A stretch of DNA of 6,453 nucleotides from BS750m-G57 sp964392945 (GTDB lineage Bacteria > Planctomycetota > Phycisphaerae > SM23-33): positions 1-6,453 of the forward strand of contig CAYMSH010000370.1 in assembly GCA_964392945.1 (NCBI GenBank), written 5' to 3'. The position numbers were made by a program, and so were the translations under genes. Below are positions 1 through 5,800 of the stretch, one piece after another (positions within the stretch are counted from its first letter, which is position 1; the number at the start of each line of letters is the position of its first letter). Below the pieces are notes generated by a model. That model made no database searches. It saw nothing but the letters and a program-made list of their open reading frames with translations, and was not told where the DNA came from.

Positions 1-62
1 CGCCGTCTCGTCCCTCATGCAAAACCTGTGCTAACTAAATCGACGGGCCCTTAAATATTAAG

Positions 63-90
63 TTTGTCAGGCTTCGTCTTTGCGTATATT
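63..90 (+). promoter_or_regulatory. Candidate promoter in AT-rich patch with TTTGTCAG repeat
   Basis: This is an AT-rich island in otherwise GC-rich DNA. TTGTCA at 64-69 resembles a -35 box (5 of 6 matches to TTGACA) and TATATT at 85-90 resembles a -10 box (5 of 6). The spacer is 15 bases, which is short. TTTGTCAG at 63-70 recurs at 89-96, 26 bases downstream, so the candidate -10 box sits at the edge of the second copy. If active, transcription would start near 97 and run toward the small ORF at 143-316. The call rests on motif resemblance only. Confidence 0.25.
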
Positions 91-120
91 TGTCAGATGC
101 GGCCACGGCAGGGGAAAGGC

Positions 121-150
121 AGTGATGAAAGCGGAGTGATGAATGATGAA
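121..150. repeat. Short repeat-like block, GTGATGAA units
   Basis: AGTGATGAA occurs at 121-129 and again at 135-143, followed directly by TGATGAA at 144-150. Read on the minus strand it is a run of TTCATCA units that would translate to patterns such as FIIHHSAF. From memory, such patterns are common in spurious planctomycete ORFs, which would point to an interspersed non-coding repeat; this was not checked. It overlaps the ribosome-binding region of the small ORF at 143-316. Confidence 0.35.
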
Positions 151-316
151 ACGGCGACCGGAGCACGGCCAGAGGCCGACGGCTGGCGGTGTGGCTGGAG
201 GAGTGGTCTTGCTCGCAGCCTTCACGCTGGGCGGCGGGGTCTTGCGTGGCTTGAGTTGTTTGTGTGACGCCTCGTGTTGCTGTGCGAATCGGCCGGGTGT
301 AATCATCCGGGGCTAA
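143..316 (+). CDS. Possible small cysteine-rich single-pass membrane protein (57 aa)
   Basis: This is a short ORF of 57 codons from ATG 143 to TAA 314-316. GGAG at 133-136 lies 6 bases before the start, a good Shine-Dalgarno, and a candidate promoter lies at 64-90. The predicted protein has a basic N-terminus (MMKRRPEHGQRP), a small-residue-rich hydrophobic stretch at about residues 14-34, and a cysteine-rich tail with Cys39, Cys41 and Cys45-47. That architecture fits a small inner-membrane or exported peptide; no family is recognised. Its stop codon overlaps the sulfatase stop (313-315, opposite strand), so the two genes would be convergent and overlapping. A caution is that the start lies in a GTGATGAA repeat-like block, so the reading frame may be fortuitous. 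Function is unknown. Confidence 0.3.
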   Translation: MMKRRPEHGQRPTAGGVAGGVVLLAAFTLGGGVLRGLSCLCDASCCCANRPGVIIRG

Positions 317-1794
317 AACCTTCCTACGCGTCGGGGGCCCAGGTCGGTTGCCAGTGCGGCCGCGTCGAAGGCTTTGCACATCAGGTCAAAACGCACTGCC
401 GACAGCTTGGGGTCGTCCCACAGGTTGTCGAATTCGTGGGGGTCTTTCTTCATGTCGAACAGTTCGCCGAGACCGTGGCCGTGGTACTGGACCAGTTTGT
501 AGGCTTGCGTGCGGACCATCGAGGCGTAGCTCGGGGCGCCGGCCAGTACGCGGTAGTAGATCGAACGGATGAAGTCGCGGTGCCCATGCGGGTCGCATTT
601 GCCTTCGAGAATCGGCAAGAGCGATTTGCCGTGCATGTCTTGGGGTATGGGCAGCCCGGCGGCCTGCAGGAGGGTCGGGGCGATGTCTGTCAGTTCCACC
701 AGCGCGTCGGACTTCAGGGCCTGCTTGAACCGGCCGGGCCAGGATATGATCAGCGGTACGCGCACCAGGCACTCGTAGAAGCGGCAGCCCTTGCGGCGGA
801 GTCCGTGATCGCCCAGCGTCTCGCCGTGATCGGAGGTGAAGATCACGATCGTGTTGTCGCGCTGGCCGGTCTCGTCGAGGACCTTCAGCAGGCGCCCCAC
901 GTTCTCGTCGATCAACTCGATCTGGGCCCAGTACCTGGCCTGGTAGGTTTGTGCGTCGAGTTTCTTGTATTTTGCGGCTCGGCCCTGGAAATTCACGTTT
1001 TTGAGCTTCTCTTGTGCGGCCAGGTCCGAGTCGCGAAACAGCGGGCCGGGCAGCGACTTGATATCGTATCGATCCAGGTACTTCTTCGGCGGGTCCAATG
1101 GCGAATGGGGATCGAAACAGTTCAAACTGAACAGCCACGGACCTTTGCGCTCTTCCCGGATGAAATCCTCGGCGGTTTTTGCGCACCAGGTCGTCTGGTG
1201 CAGTTCGGCGGGGATGAAACCGTTCTTGCGGTGGAGTTTCTTGAAATCCTGGCCCTGGGCCTTGAGCCAATCGCAATAGGCGTGCCCCTTTGGCCAGTCG
1301 TCCTTGGGGTGATGCGACCAGTGAAAGACGCGATACCCGTCATCGGGCCGCTTTTCGATCCGCCCGTGAGCACTCGACAGATGCAGCTTGCCCGACAGGC
1401 CGCAGTCATATCCGGCGTCAGCGAGGGTCTTGGTGATCAGCGGGGCGGCGTTATCCCAGTGTTCGTTACCGTTGATGCACGCGTGCAGCGCGTCAGGGTG
1501 CATGCCGGTAAGGAAGCTGGCCCGGCTCGGCGTGCAGATCGGCGACTGACAGTAGGCATGCGTAAAGGCCACGCCGCTTGCGACGAGTTTGTCGATGTTC
1601 GGCGTGCGGATATGCGGGTTGCCCAGCGAGGTGATCGTGTCGTAACGCTGCTGATCGGTGCATATCCACAGAATGTTGGGGCGCGCGGAGTTCGGCCGCC
1701 GGGCGGCTTGCGATTGCGATGAGGTCAACGCCGAGGCAGCAAGCGCCGCGGCGGTAGTCTGCAGGACATTGCGTCGAGTCAGTTCTAGCGTCAT
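313..1794 (-). CDS. Tat-exported S1-family formylglycine sulfatase
   Basis: This predicted arylsulfatase-type hydrolase would remove sulfate esters, probably from a sulfated polysaccharide, outside the cytoplasm. Residues 1-30 form a Tat signal (TRRNVLQ at 6-12, alanine-rich core, likely cleavage after SQA at 30). The family signature CTPSR at 87-91 supplies Cys87, which is converted to the catalytic formylglycine. Other expected active-site residues are present: Asp47 in TDQQR, Lys136 and His138 in GKLH, His230 in FDPHSP, Asp322-His323 in SDHGE and Lys335. The second Asp of the usual DD pair is Gln48, as in other sulfatases with a TDQQR motif. The length of 493 aa is normal and the ORF is intact. 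GGAGA at 1801-1805, 6 bases upstream, supports the ATG at 1792-1794. No formylglycine-generating enzyme is in the window. Substrate position specificity cannot be read from the sequence. Confidence 0.95.
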   Translation of the reverse strand: MTLELTRRNVLQTTAAALAASALTSSQSQAARRPNSARPNILWICTDQQRYDTITSLGNPHIRTPNIDKLVASGVAFTHAYCQSPICTPSRASFLTGMHPDALHACINGNEHWDNAAPLITKTLADAGYDCGLSGKLHLSSAHGRIEKRPDDGYRVFHWSHHPKDDWPKGHAYCDWLKAQGQDFKKLHRKNGFIPAELHQTTWCAKTAEDFIREERKGPWLFSLNCFDPHSPLDPPKKYLDRYDIKSLPGPLFRDSDLAAQEKLKNVNFQGRAAKYKKLDAQTYQARYWAQIELIDENVGRLLKVLDETGQRDNTIVIFTSDHGETLGDHGLRRKGCRFYECLVRVPLIISWPGRFKQALKSDALVELTDIAPTLLQAAGLPIPQDMHGKSLLPILEGKCDPHGHRDFIRSIYYRVLAGAPSYASMVRTQAYKLVQYHGHGLGELFDMKKDPHEFDNLWDDPKLSAVRFDLMCKAFDAAALATDLGPRRVGRF

Positions 1795-1847
1795 AGATAT
1801 TCTCCAAAACGGCGGCTCGTGGGGCGATCTGCGAGGCGATTAAAGAC

Positions 1848-1876
1848 AATATGACGCCCAATTCCGGATCAGTCAA
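1848..1876 (-). promoter_or_regulatory. Candidate sulfatase promoter
   Basis: On the minus strand, TTGACT (1871-1876) is followed after 17 bases by CATATT (1848-1853), matching the sigma-70 -35 and -10 boxes at 5 and 4 positions respectively. The predicted transcription start near 1841 would give a leader of about 47 nt that includes the GGAGA ribosome-binding site. This suggests the sulfatase can be transcribed independently of the beta-helix gene 700 bases upstream. It is a motif match only. Confidence 0.35.
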
Positions 1877-2056
1877 GATCGAGCTGAGGCAATCCGGCGG
1901 CCGATTCAATCGTCCCGGTGCGGCGGGGGCTGCTGGTATGTCGCTCGGGGACATGTTTGAGGAAATCGGGGCCTGCCGCGCCCAGGCCGACGGGCGAAGA
2001 CAGGGGCGGCCTGGTGAGCGATGCCCCACAGGCTTCATCCGCCGGCAGCGCGGACT

Positions 2057-2101
2057 GGGGGCCGCGGGGCGGGGTGGGATGTTCTTCTTTGGGGGAGGGG
2101 G
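2057..2101 (+). other. Putative G-quadruplex tract
   Basis: The plus strand carries G-runs at 2057-2061, 2066-2069, 2071-2074, 2076-2078, 2091-2095 and 2097-2101. The first four have loops of only 4, 1 and 1 bases and satisfy the usual G3+ quadruplex rule. The tract lies about 260-310 bases upstream of the sulfatase start, on the non-template strand for plus-direction transcription. Whether it folds or regulates anything is unknown. Confidence 0.4.
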
Positions 2102-2343
2102 TAAAACAACGACTTGACAAAGCGGTTCGAATGCTGTGTTGTGCGGGGCTGGTTGCGGCTGTCACACACCGCAGGGGTGTGAACCTCCCAATGCGTCCGC
2201 TGGCGAATGCTGTTACTACCGATCACGATCGCCATCGCCCGCAATACACGAGTGTAATCCGAGCAGGACAACTATGTTACCGGCAATCCGACCGGCCGCG
2301 GCGCTCCTGGCGAGGAAAAGAAGCACCAGATATCCAGACCATG

Positions 2344-2387
2344 TGTCACAGGCCGACAGCTGTGACATGATTGTGACATGTGTGACA
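2344..2387. repeat. TGTGACA element array with inverted repeat
   Basis: TGTCACAG at 2344-2351 pairs perfectly with CTGTGACA at 2360-2367 (8 bp stem, 8-base loop). Two further direct copies of TGTGACA follow at 2372-2378 and 2381-2387, so three direct copies start at 2361, 2372 and 2381. About 160 bases away there is another TCACA/TGTGA pair (2162-2166 and 2178-2182). Clustered, near-helical spacing is typical of protein-binding sites, but this could also be an intergenic repeat. The inverted pairs face outward (TCACA...TGTGA), opposite to a CRP site. Confidence 0.45.
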
Positions 2388-2495
2388 TCCGATTCCAGGC
2401 GTCGGCGGGTGAGATCCGGGCTCTGTTCAATGTGCCGATCGTGCCGCCGGCGGGGCGCTCGCTGCTGGTTGGCTGGCGTGGCGCGGGTCCGTCGG

Positions 2496-4838
2496 TCAGT
2501 TGCCGCTGACGAGTTGCGGCAGGGTGATGTTGTCGCACCAGGCGTGACCGGCGCCGCCGGTTGTCTTCTGGAGTGTGACTGTCGCGGTTCGGGCTTGCGG
2601 GCCGGTCCGGAAGGAGACGGTCTTGCGGACCCACTCGGTGCTGCTGGTTGAAGCGGAGATGTCCTTGCGGCCGAACTTGGTTGCCGCCAGTGTCAGCGAC
2701 TCTTTGGCGTCGGAGACCTTGAGCCATGCCGACAGGGAATACTGCGTATCGGGCAGGAGGCCGGTTACGGTCTGGGTTACGCCGTCGCGGCCGGCGCCGA
2801 GGCGGAGTTGGAGTTTGGACGTGCCGGTGGCGCACGATTTGCCGGAGCCGTAGACGGCGTTTCCCCATCCGTTGCCCTTGGTCAATTTGGCTCTCTTCGC
2901 CCCGATCGGGGTCCAGGCCTCCAGCGTGGGCAGTTCGAAGCACGCGTTTTTGACGAGGTTCATGCCTCCGATCATCGAGTAGGTCAGCTTGCTGTCAGGC
3001 GCGCCGGCGCGGGAGAAATCGTGGCCGGCTTTCCATGGCTTAGCGCCGAACTCGAGGGCTCCGATGTCGGGCTTCTTGTCTGGCGGCGACATGCCCATTA
3101 TCGCCAGGCCCGCGTTGGGAGCCTTTGAGCCGGGCTTCAGCGCGAAGTTGCGTTTGGCGGTGTCGACAAGCGGGGGAGTCTTGCTGATAATGTTGTGCGT
3201 CACGTCCACGTGCTTCGGCAGGCGGAACGGTGCGTTGATGATATTGTTGTTGTATCGCGTGGCGAAAAGATCGTTCCGGCGGCTGTGATCGAACGTGACG
3301 ATCCGCCCGGTGTTCCAGCAACTGTTGTGATAGACCAGGCCGCAGTAGCTGGGGTTGTTTATGCGGATCGGGTCCTGGCGTACGTTCCAGACCGCGTTGT
3401 GGTGCACGATAACGTTGTGGCTGAGGTGATCGAAATAGATCCCCATATTGCATGACGGGGCGTGGTTGTCGTGGACCAGGTTGTAGCGAATCTCGGTGTT
3501 GCCGAAATCGGTGTTGTGCCCGTAGATCATGCCTAAGTCGCTGGTCAGCCAGCCGGCGTCGGACAGGTCGTTGTACTCGATAAGGCTCTCGGTCAGCCCG
3601 TGAATGTTGACCAGATCGCGTCCCGAGTGGCGGATTGTGTTGTATGCGATGACGTGTCTTCGTCCGGTGACCGCCAGCGTGCCTCGCCACTTGGCTCCGT
3701 AATTTCCGCTGTGTATGTAGGAGTTGACAACGCGGTTATCCCGCCCGCGAACGTCGACGACGGCGCCGGAACTGTAGGACAATTCGCAGTCGGCAACTTC
3801 GATCCGCGCGCCGTGCAGGAGCACGCCGGACTTGCCGGTGATGTCGTGCTGGTAGGAGTGTGCGACCCAGGCGCCGCGCAGGCCTTTGAGCAGGATGTCG
3901 GATGACGCCGTGTCAGTGCGGATGCCCGCGGCCCGGAACTCCAGGCCGATTACGCGAACGTGAGATAGTCCTGAAAGGTCGATCGCGTCGAGGCGTTTCT
4001 TGACGCCGATGTCCAGCGTGTTGGGATCTTTCTTGCCTGGGGTGCGAAGATGCAGCGTCTTGCTCGATGCGTCCATCAGCCACTCGCCTGGCGAATCCAT
4101 CGCGCGTTTGGCGCCCATCAGCACGTACGGATTCCCCTTTCGCGGGACATACCATCGCCTCTTGGTCTGGTCGGTCTTGAACGTAAGCGTATGTGTCTTG
4201 GCGTCGTATGCAGTGACCCGCGCGGTCCAGCATATCCACTCGGCTCCGCCGGCGCACCAGAGCAGGGCGCCTTTCCACGCGTCTTGCGGGCCGGTGAGTT
4301 TCGGGTCGGTGATCGTGGTCAACGTTCCGGACTGAACGCGGGCCCGAACAGGTTTGAGGACGGCGCCGCCGATGTTCGGCCAGCGGGCCTCGACGAGAAT
4401 CTCACCATCGCAGAACAACTGGTTCTGGTCCTTCAGGTCCCAGGCGATGGCGGCTGCGTAGGTCCCGGTCCCGATGCGTTTCCACCCGGTGACTCGATCG
4501 GCTCCGCTGATTACAGCGCGTTGGTTCTTATAGTTGCGGAACGTGATCGGCTCGCCGGGCTTGCCGCTCCGGGCTGGTTTGAGCACCTCGCGATAGACGC
4601 CTTTGCCAACGAAGCAGGTGTCTCCGGGCGCCACTAGCCGGCAGGCTCGACCCAGCGTAGCCAGCGGTCCGTCAGTTTTGTCGGCGTTAGCTACGGCAAG
4701 GCGCCCGGACCATTTGTCGTTACCGTTTGGCGATACGAAAATATCGGCCGCCTGGGCCCCAACACAGCCGATAATCAGCCACATTGCTACTATCGCCGAG
4801 AGTTGTCCGGATCGGTTCGGGCTGCTGGGTCTGATCAT
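2496..4838 (-). CDS. Secreted right-handed parallel beta-helix protein with C-terminal CBM-like domain
   Basis: This is a probable extracellular polysaccharide-active or polysaccharide-binding protein of 780 aa. Residues 1-30 are a Sec signal peptide (hydrophobic core about 13-26, cleavage after AQA). The mature N-terminus starts with the IFVSPNGND...WSGR...DGPLATL pattern (33-62) that opens many planctomycete and Bacteroidetes beta-helix proteins related to polysaccharide lyases and glycoside hydrolases. The EWLMD...TLHLRTPG block (252-268) is also typical of that group. Residues about 285-560 contain repeating beta-helix coils rich in N, V, I and H, with DLGMIYGHNTDFGNTEIRY (434-452) and MGIYFDH (465-471). 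KPDIGALEFG (589-598) closes the helix. Residues about 627-775 (NLVKNACFEL to DNITL) resemble a CBM4/9-like jelly-roll. An upstream in-frame GTG at 4890-4892 is rejected, because the 4838 start has AGGAG 8 bases upstream and the promoter lies between them. The catalytic class cannot be assigned. Confidence 0.88.
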   Translation of the reverse strand: MIRPSSPNRSGQLSAIVAMWLIIGCVGAQAADIFVSPNGNDKWSGRLAVANADKTDGPLATLGRACRLVAPGDTCFVGKGVYREVLKPARSGKPGEPITFRNYKNQRAVISGADRVTGWKRIGTGTYAAAIAWDLKDQNQLFCDGEILVEARWPNIGGAVLKPVRARVQSGTLTTITDPKLTGPQDAWKGALLWCAGGAEWICWTARVTAYDAKTHTLTFKTDQTKRRWYVPRKGNPYVLMGAKRAMDSPGEWLMDASSKTLHLRTPGKKDPNTLDIGVKKRLDAIDLSGLSHVRVIGLEFRAAGIRTDTASSDILLKGLRGAWVAHSYQHDITGKSGVLLHGARIEVADCELSYSSGAVVDVRGRDNRVVNSYIHSGNYGAKWRGTLAVTGRRHVIAYNTIRHSGRDLVNIHGLTESLIEYNDLSDAGWLTSDLGMIYGHNTDFGNTEIRYNLVHDNHAPSCNMGIYFDHLSHNVIVHHNAVWNVRQDPIRINNPSYCGLVYHNSCWNTGRIVTFDHSRRNDLFATRYNNNIINAPFRLPKHVDVTHNIISKTPPLVDTAKRNFALKPGSKAPNAGLAIMGMSPPDKKPDIGALEFGAKPWKAGHDFSRAGAPDSKLTYSMIGGMNLVKNACFELPTLEAWTPIGAKRAKLTKGNGWGNAVYGSGKSCATGTSKLQLRLGAGRDGVTQTVTGLLPDTQYSLSAWLKVSDAKESLTLAATKFGRKDISASTSSTEWVRKTVSFRTGPQARTATVTLQKTTGGAGHAWCDNITLPQLVSGN

Positions 4839-4846
4839 TTCGCAAT

Positions 4847-4851
4847 CTCCT
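4847..4851 (-). promoter_or_regulatory. Ribosome-binding site fixing the beta-helix start
   Basis: AGGAG on the minus strand lies 8 bases before the ATG at 4836-4838. It selects this start over the GTG 18 codons upstream, which would also put extra charged residues before the signal peptide. Confidence 0.75.
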
Positions 4852-4878
4852 GTTTCCTGTCGCGGGCGTGCGTCAGTG

Positions 4879-4906
4879 ATTGTATCGCACACGCCGGCGG
4901 GGTCAA
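4879..4906 (-). promoter_or_regulatory. Promoter of the beta-helix gene
   Basis: On the minus strand, TTGACC (4901-4906) and TACAAT (4879-4884) are separated by 16 bases, with five of six matches to consensus in each box. Transcription would begin near 4872, giving a leader of about 34 nt before ATG 4838. This is the best promoter match in the window. It overlaps the upstream in-frame GTG at 4890-4892, which therefore would not be transcribed from it. Confidence 0.6.
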
Positions 4907-4979
4907 CGCTGGTTTCTTTCGATTATCGCGCGCAAGTCAGCGTCTAAGTGGCTGCACGGTAGTGGGATATGCGAGCCCA

Positions 4980-4985
4980 TATAAA
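4980..4985 (+). promoter_or_regulatory. Candidate -10 element for the GspB/MshK-like gene
   Basis: TATAAA lies 50 bases before the ATG at 5035 in an A-rich patch. No good -35 box stands 16-18 bases upstream. Just before it, ATATG (4967-4971) and CATAT (4978-4982) form a small inverted repeat that could bind a regulator of the divergent pair. A transcription start near 4992 would exclude the alternative upstream ATG at 4969. Confidence 0.25.
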
Positions 4986-5034
4986 AAAACCGACAAGATT
5001 TGCTTTTGCCCGGTTTGAATCGTCTACTCCAGAC

Positions 5035-5598
5035 ATGGAGAGAAAAAAGAAACATCTTGGACTGTTTGTGGCTCTGGGCATCGCTGTGGCGGTTTTCGCT
5101 GCAGACAAGATGATGTCCGGCGGTTCGCCTGTTGGACCAGAAACCGCCGATGCAGCCCCCACTAACGAATCGATCGATGCGGCCGAGACCCAGGGCGGGC
5201 CCGCGGCGTCGGATCGTGAAACCCAGGCCGCCGAAGTTCGCACCGCACTGGCCACCCGTCTCGATAAAGCCTATGCCTCCCATAGACTGGATCGCGTTGT
5301 GGTCCGGGACGCCTTCTTCCCGTCTGCAGAGTGGATCGCTCCGGTCAAAGAAACCAAGAAGACCGTCGCCGCCGAGCCGCAAATCGACTCGGCGATGCTC
5401 CGGGCGCGGGAGTTCGCCCGCATCCACAAGCTCAAGGGCGCCATAGTCGCCGCCGGGCGGAGTATCGCGATCATAGATGGAAACTGCGTTTCGGTCGGCC
5501 AGAAAGTGGACGGTTTCGAGCTAAAATCCGTGACCGCCAACTCGGCGATTCTAGTCTGCCAAGACGTGGAAGTGGTGCTGAATATCAGCTCCGAGTAG
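5035..5598 (+). CDS. Membrane-anchored GspB/MshK/PilP-like secretion or pilus accessory protein
   Basis: This 187-aa protein has a basic N-terminus (MERKKKH), one membrane segment at about residues 8-23, and then a low-complexity Ala/Pro/Glu/Thr linker (about 28-65). A short charged, probably helical stretch (about 61-85) leads to RDAFFPSAEW (91-100), similar to the RDPF-type motif seen before the folded domain of PilP/GspC-like proteins. The C-terminal domain (about 130-185, KGAIVAAGRSIAIIDG then SVGQKVDGFELKSV) resembles the small beta domain of GspB/MshK. In that family it is periplasmic and links inner-membrane and outer-membrane parts of a type II secretion or pilus machine. It has two cysteines, Cys151 and Cys175. 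An in-frame ATG at 4969 is possible. The 5035 start is preferred because the membrane segment then follows a short basic N-terminus, but neither start has a clear Shine-Dalgarno. Family assignment comes from pattern recognition only. The pseudopilin gene 202 bases downstream fits this role. Confidence 0.65.
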   Translation: MERKKKHLGLFVALGIAVAVFAADKMMSGGSPVGPETADAAPTNESIDAAETQGGPAASDRETQAAEVRTALATRLDKAYASHRLDRVVVRDAFFPSAEWIAPVKETKKTVAAEPQIDSAMLRAREFARIHKLKGAIVAAGRSIAIIDGNCVSVGQKVDGFELKSVTANSAILVCQDVEVVLNISSE

Positions 5599-5639
5599 AC
5601 CGATAAGCCTAACTGACAAAGACTTGCGACAATTCCATA

Positions 5640-5691
5640 CGGGTCTTCGGCGATGCCGAAAAACAGAGACCCGATTCAATGCCGAAAAACA
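5640..5691 (+). promoter_or_regulatory. Structured leader: nested hairpin plus 13-base direct repeat
   Basis: CGGGTC (5640-5645) can pair with GACCCG (5668-5673), enclosing a second hairpin TTCGGC (5646-5651) / GCCGAA (5655-5660) with a GAT loop. ATGCCGAAAAACA occurs perfectly twice, at 5653-5665 and 5679-5691, 26 bases apart; the first copy forms one arm of the inner hairpin. There is no T-run, so it does not look like an intrinsic terminator of the upstream gene. It lies 110-160 bases before the pseudopilin start and could be a leader element or operator. No known riboswitch motif is recognised. Confidence 0.4.
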
Positions 5692-5722
5692 TCATTCCTA
5701 ACTTAAGTCGCCTATCCGCTTG

Positions 5723-5757
5723 GCCGATCCCATTCTTAGAAGCCAAAGGGTGTCGGC
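5723..5757 (+). other. Second leader hairpin upstream of the pseudopilin
   Basis: GCCGA (5723-5727) pairs with TCGGC (5753-5757), and CCC (5729-5731) with GGG (5748-5750), with a small internal bulge and a 16-base loop. It ends 30 bases before the pseudopilin Shine-Dalgarno. The stem is moderate and could be chance in GC-rich DNA. Confidence 0.25.
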
Positions 5758-5787
5758 GGCTTACTAGAGACGAATTGTACAAAAAAT

Positions 5788-5791
5788 GGAG
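5788..5791 (+). promoter_or_regulatory. Ribosome-binding site fixing the pseudopilin start
   Basis: GGAG lies 9 bases before ATG 5801. The earlier in-frame ATG at 5786-5788 overlaps this element and would add five residues before the leader peptide, so 5801 is the better start. Confidence 0.65.
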
Positions 5792-5800
5792 ATAGGACAC

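Larger units (their letters stand above)
1877..2495. other. Long intergenic region, no convincing gene
   Basis: About 620 bases lie between the sulfatase promoter and the beta-helix stop codon. Open frames exist on both strands, but they are arginine/proline/glycine-rich, lack ribosome-binding sites and contain no recognisable motif. The region holds a G-run tract (2057-2101), a small hairpin (2165-2181) and a cluster of TGTGA/TCACA elements (2162-2387). No T-rich intrinsic terminator is visible for the beta-helix gene. The perfect palindrome CCGCCGGCGG at 2444-2453 has no loop and no T-run. Confidence 0.6.

Noticed and set aside
274..1722. Long open frame (482 codons) on the plus strand opposite the sulfatase
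   Set aside because: It is antisense to a gene with full sulfatase motifs. Its composition (rich in V, G, R, A, Q) is what GC-rich antisense frames give, and there is no ribosome-binding site or recognisable domain.
1493..2038. Minus-strand frame of 181 codons overlapping the sulfatase start
   Set aside because: It runs out of frame through the sulfatase N-terminus, including the Tat signal and CTPSR region, and has a proline/arginine-rich composition and no motif.
2114..2119. Perfect TTGACA on the plus strand
   Set aside because: At 16-18 bases downstream there is only TGTTGT or similar, a poor -10 box, and no gene follows on that strand until 5035.
1851..2370. Plus-strand frames in the intergenic region (1851-2117 and 1918-2370)
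   Set aside because: They have no Shine-Dalgarno, read low-complexity G/R-rich peptides through the G tract and repeats, and lack any domain signature.
2361..2387. CRP-type binding site
   Set aside because: The CRP consensus needs TGTGA followed about 6 bases later by TCACA. Here the copies are direct, and the inverted pairs face the other way.
2344..2387. CRISPR array
   Set aside because: The repeated unit is only 7 bases with 2-4 base gaps; there are no 25-40 base repeats, spacers or cas genes.
2444..2453. Palindrome CCGCCGGCGG as terminator of the beta-helix gene
   Set aside because: It is a perfect palindrome but has no loop and no T-run, and such palindromes are frequent in GC-rich DNA.
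3040..3690. Minus-strand frame of 216 codons inside the beta-helix gene
   Set aside because: It is an alternative frame of the real gene, rich in R, Q, P and H; the overlapping frame encodes a coherent beta-helix.
5599..5800. Cyclic-di-GMP-I (GEMM) riboswitch upstream of the pilin
   Set aside because: This was considered because GEMM riboswitches control pili in some bacteria, but the conserved GEMM core sequences are not present on either strand.
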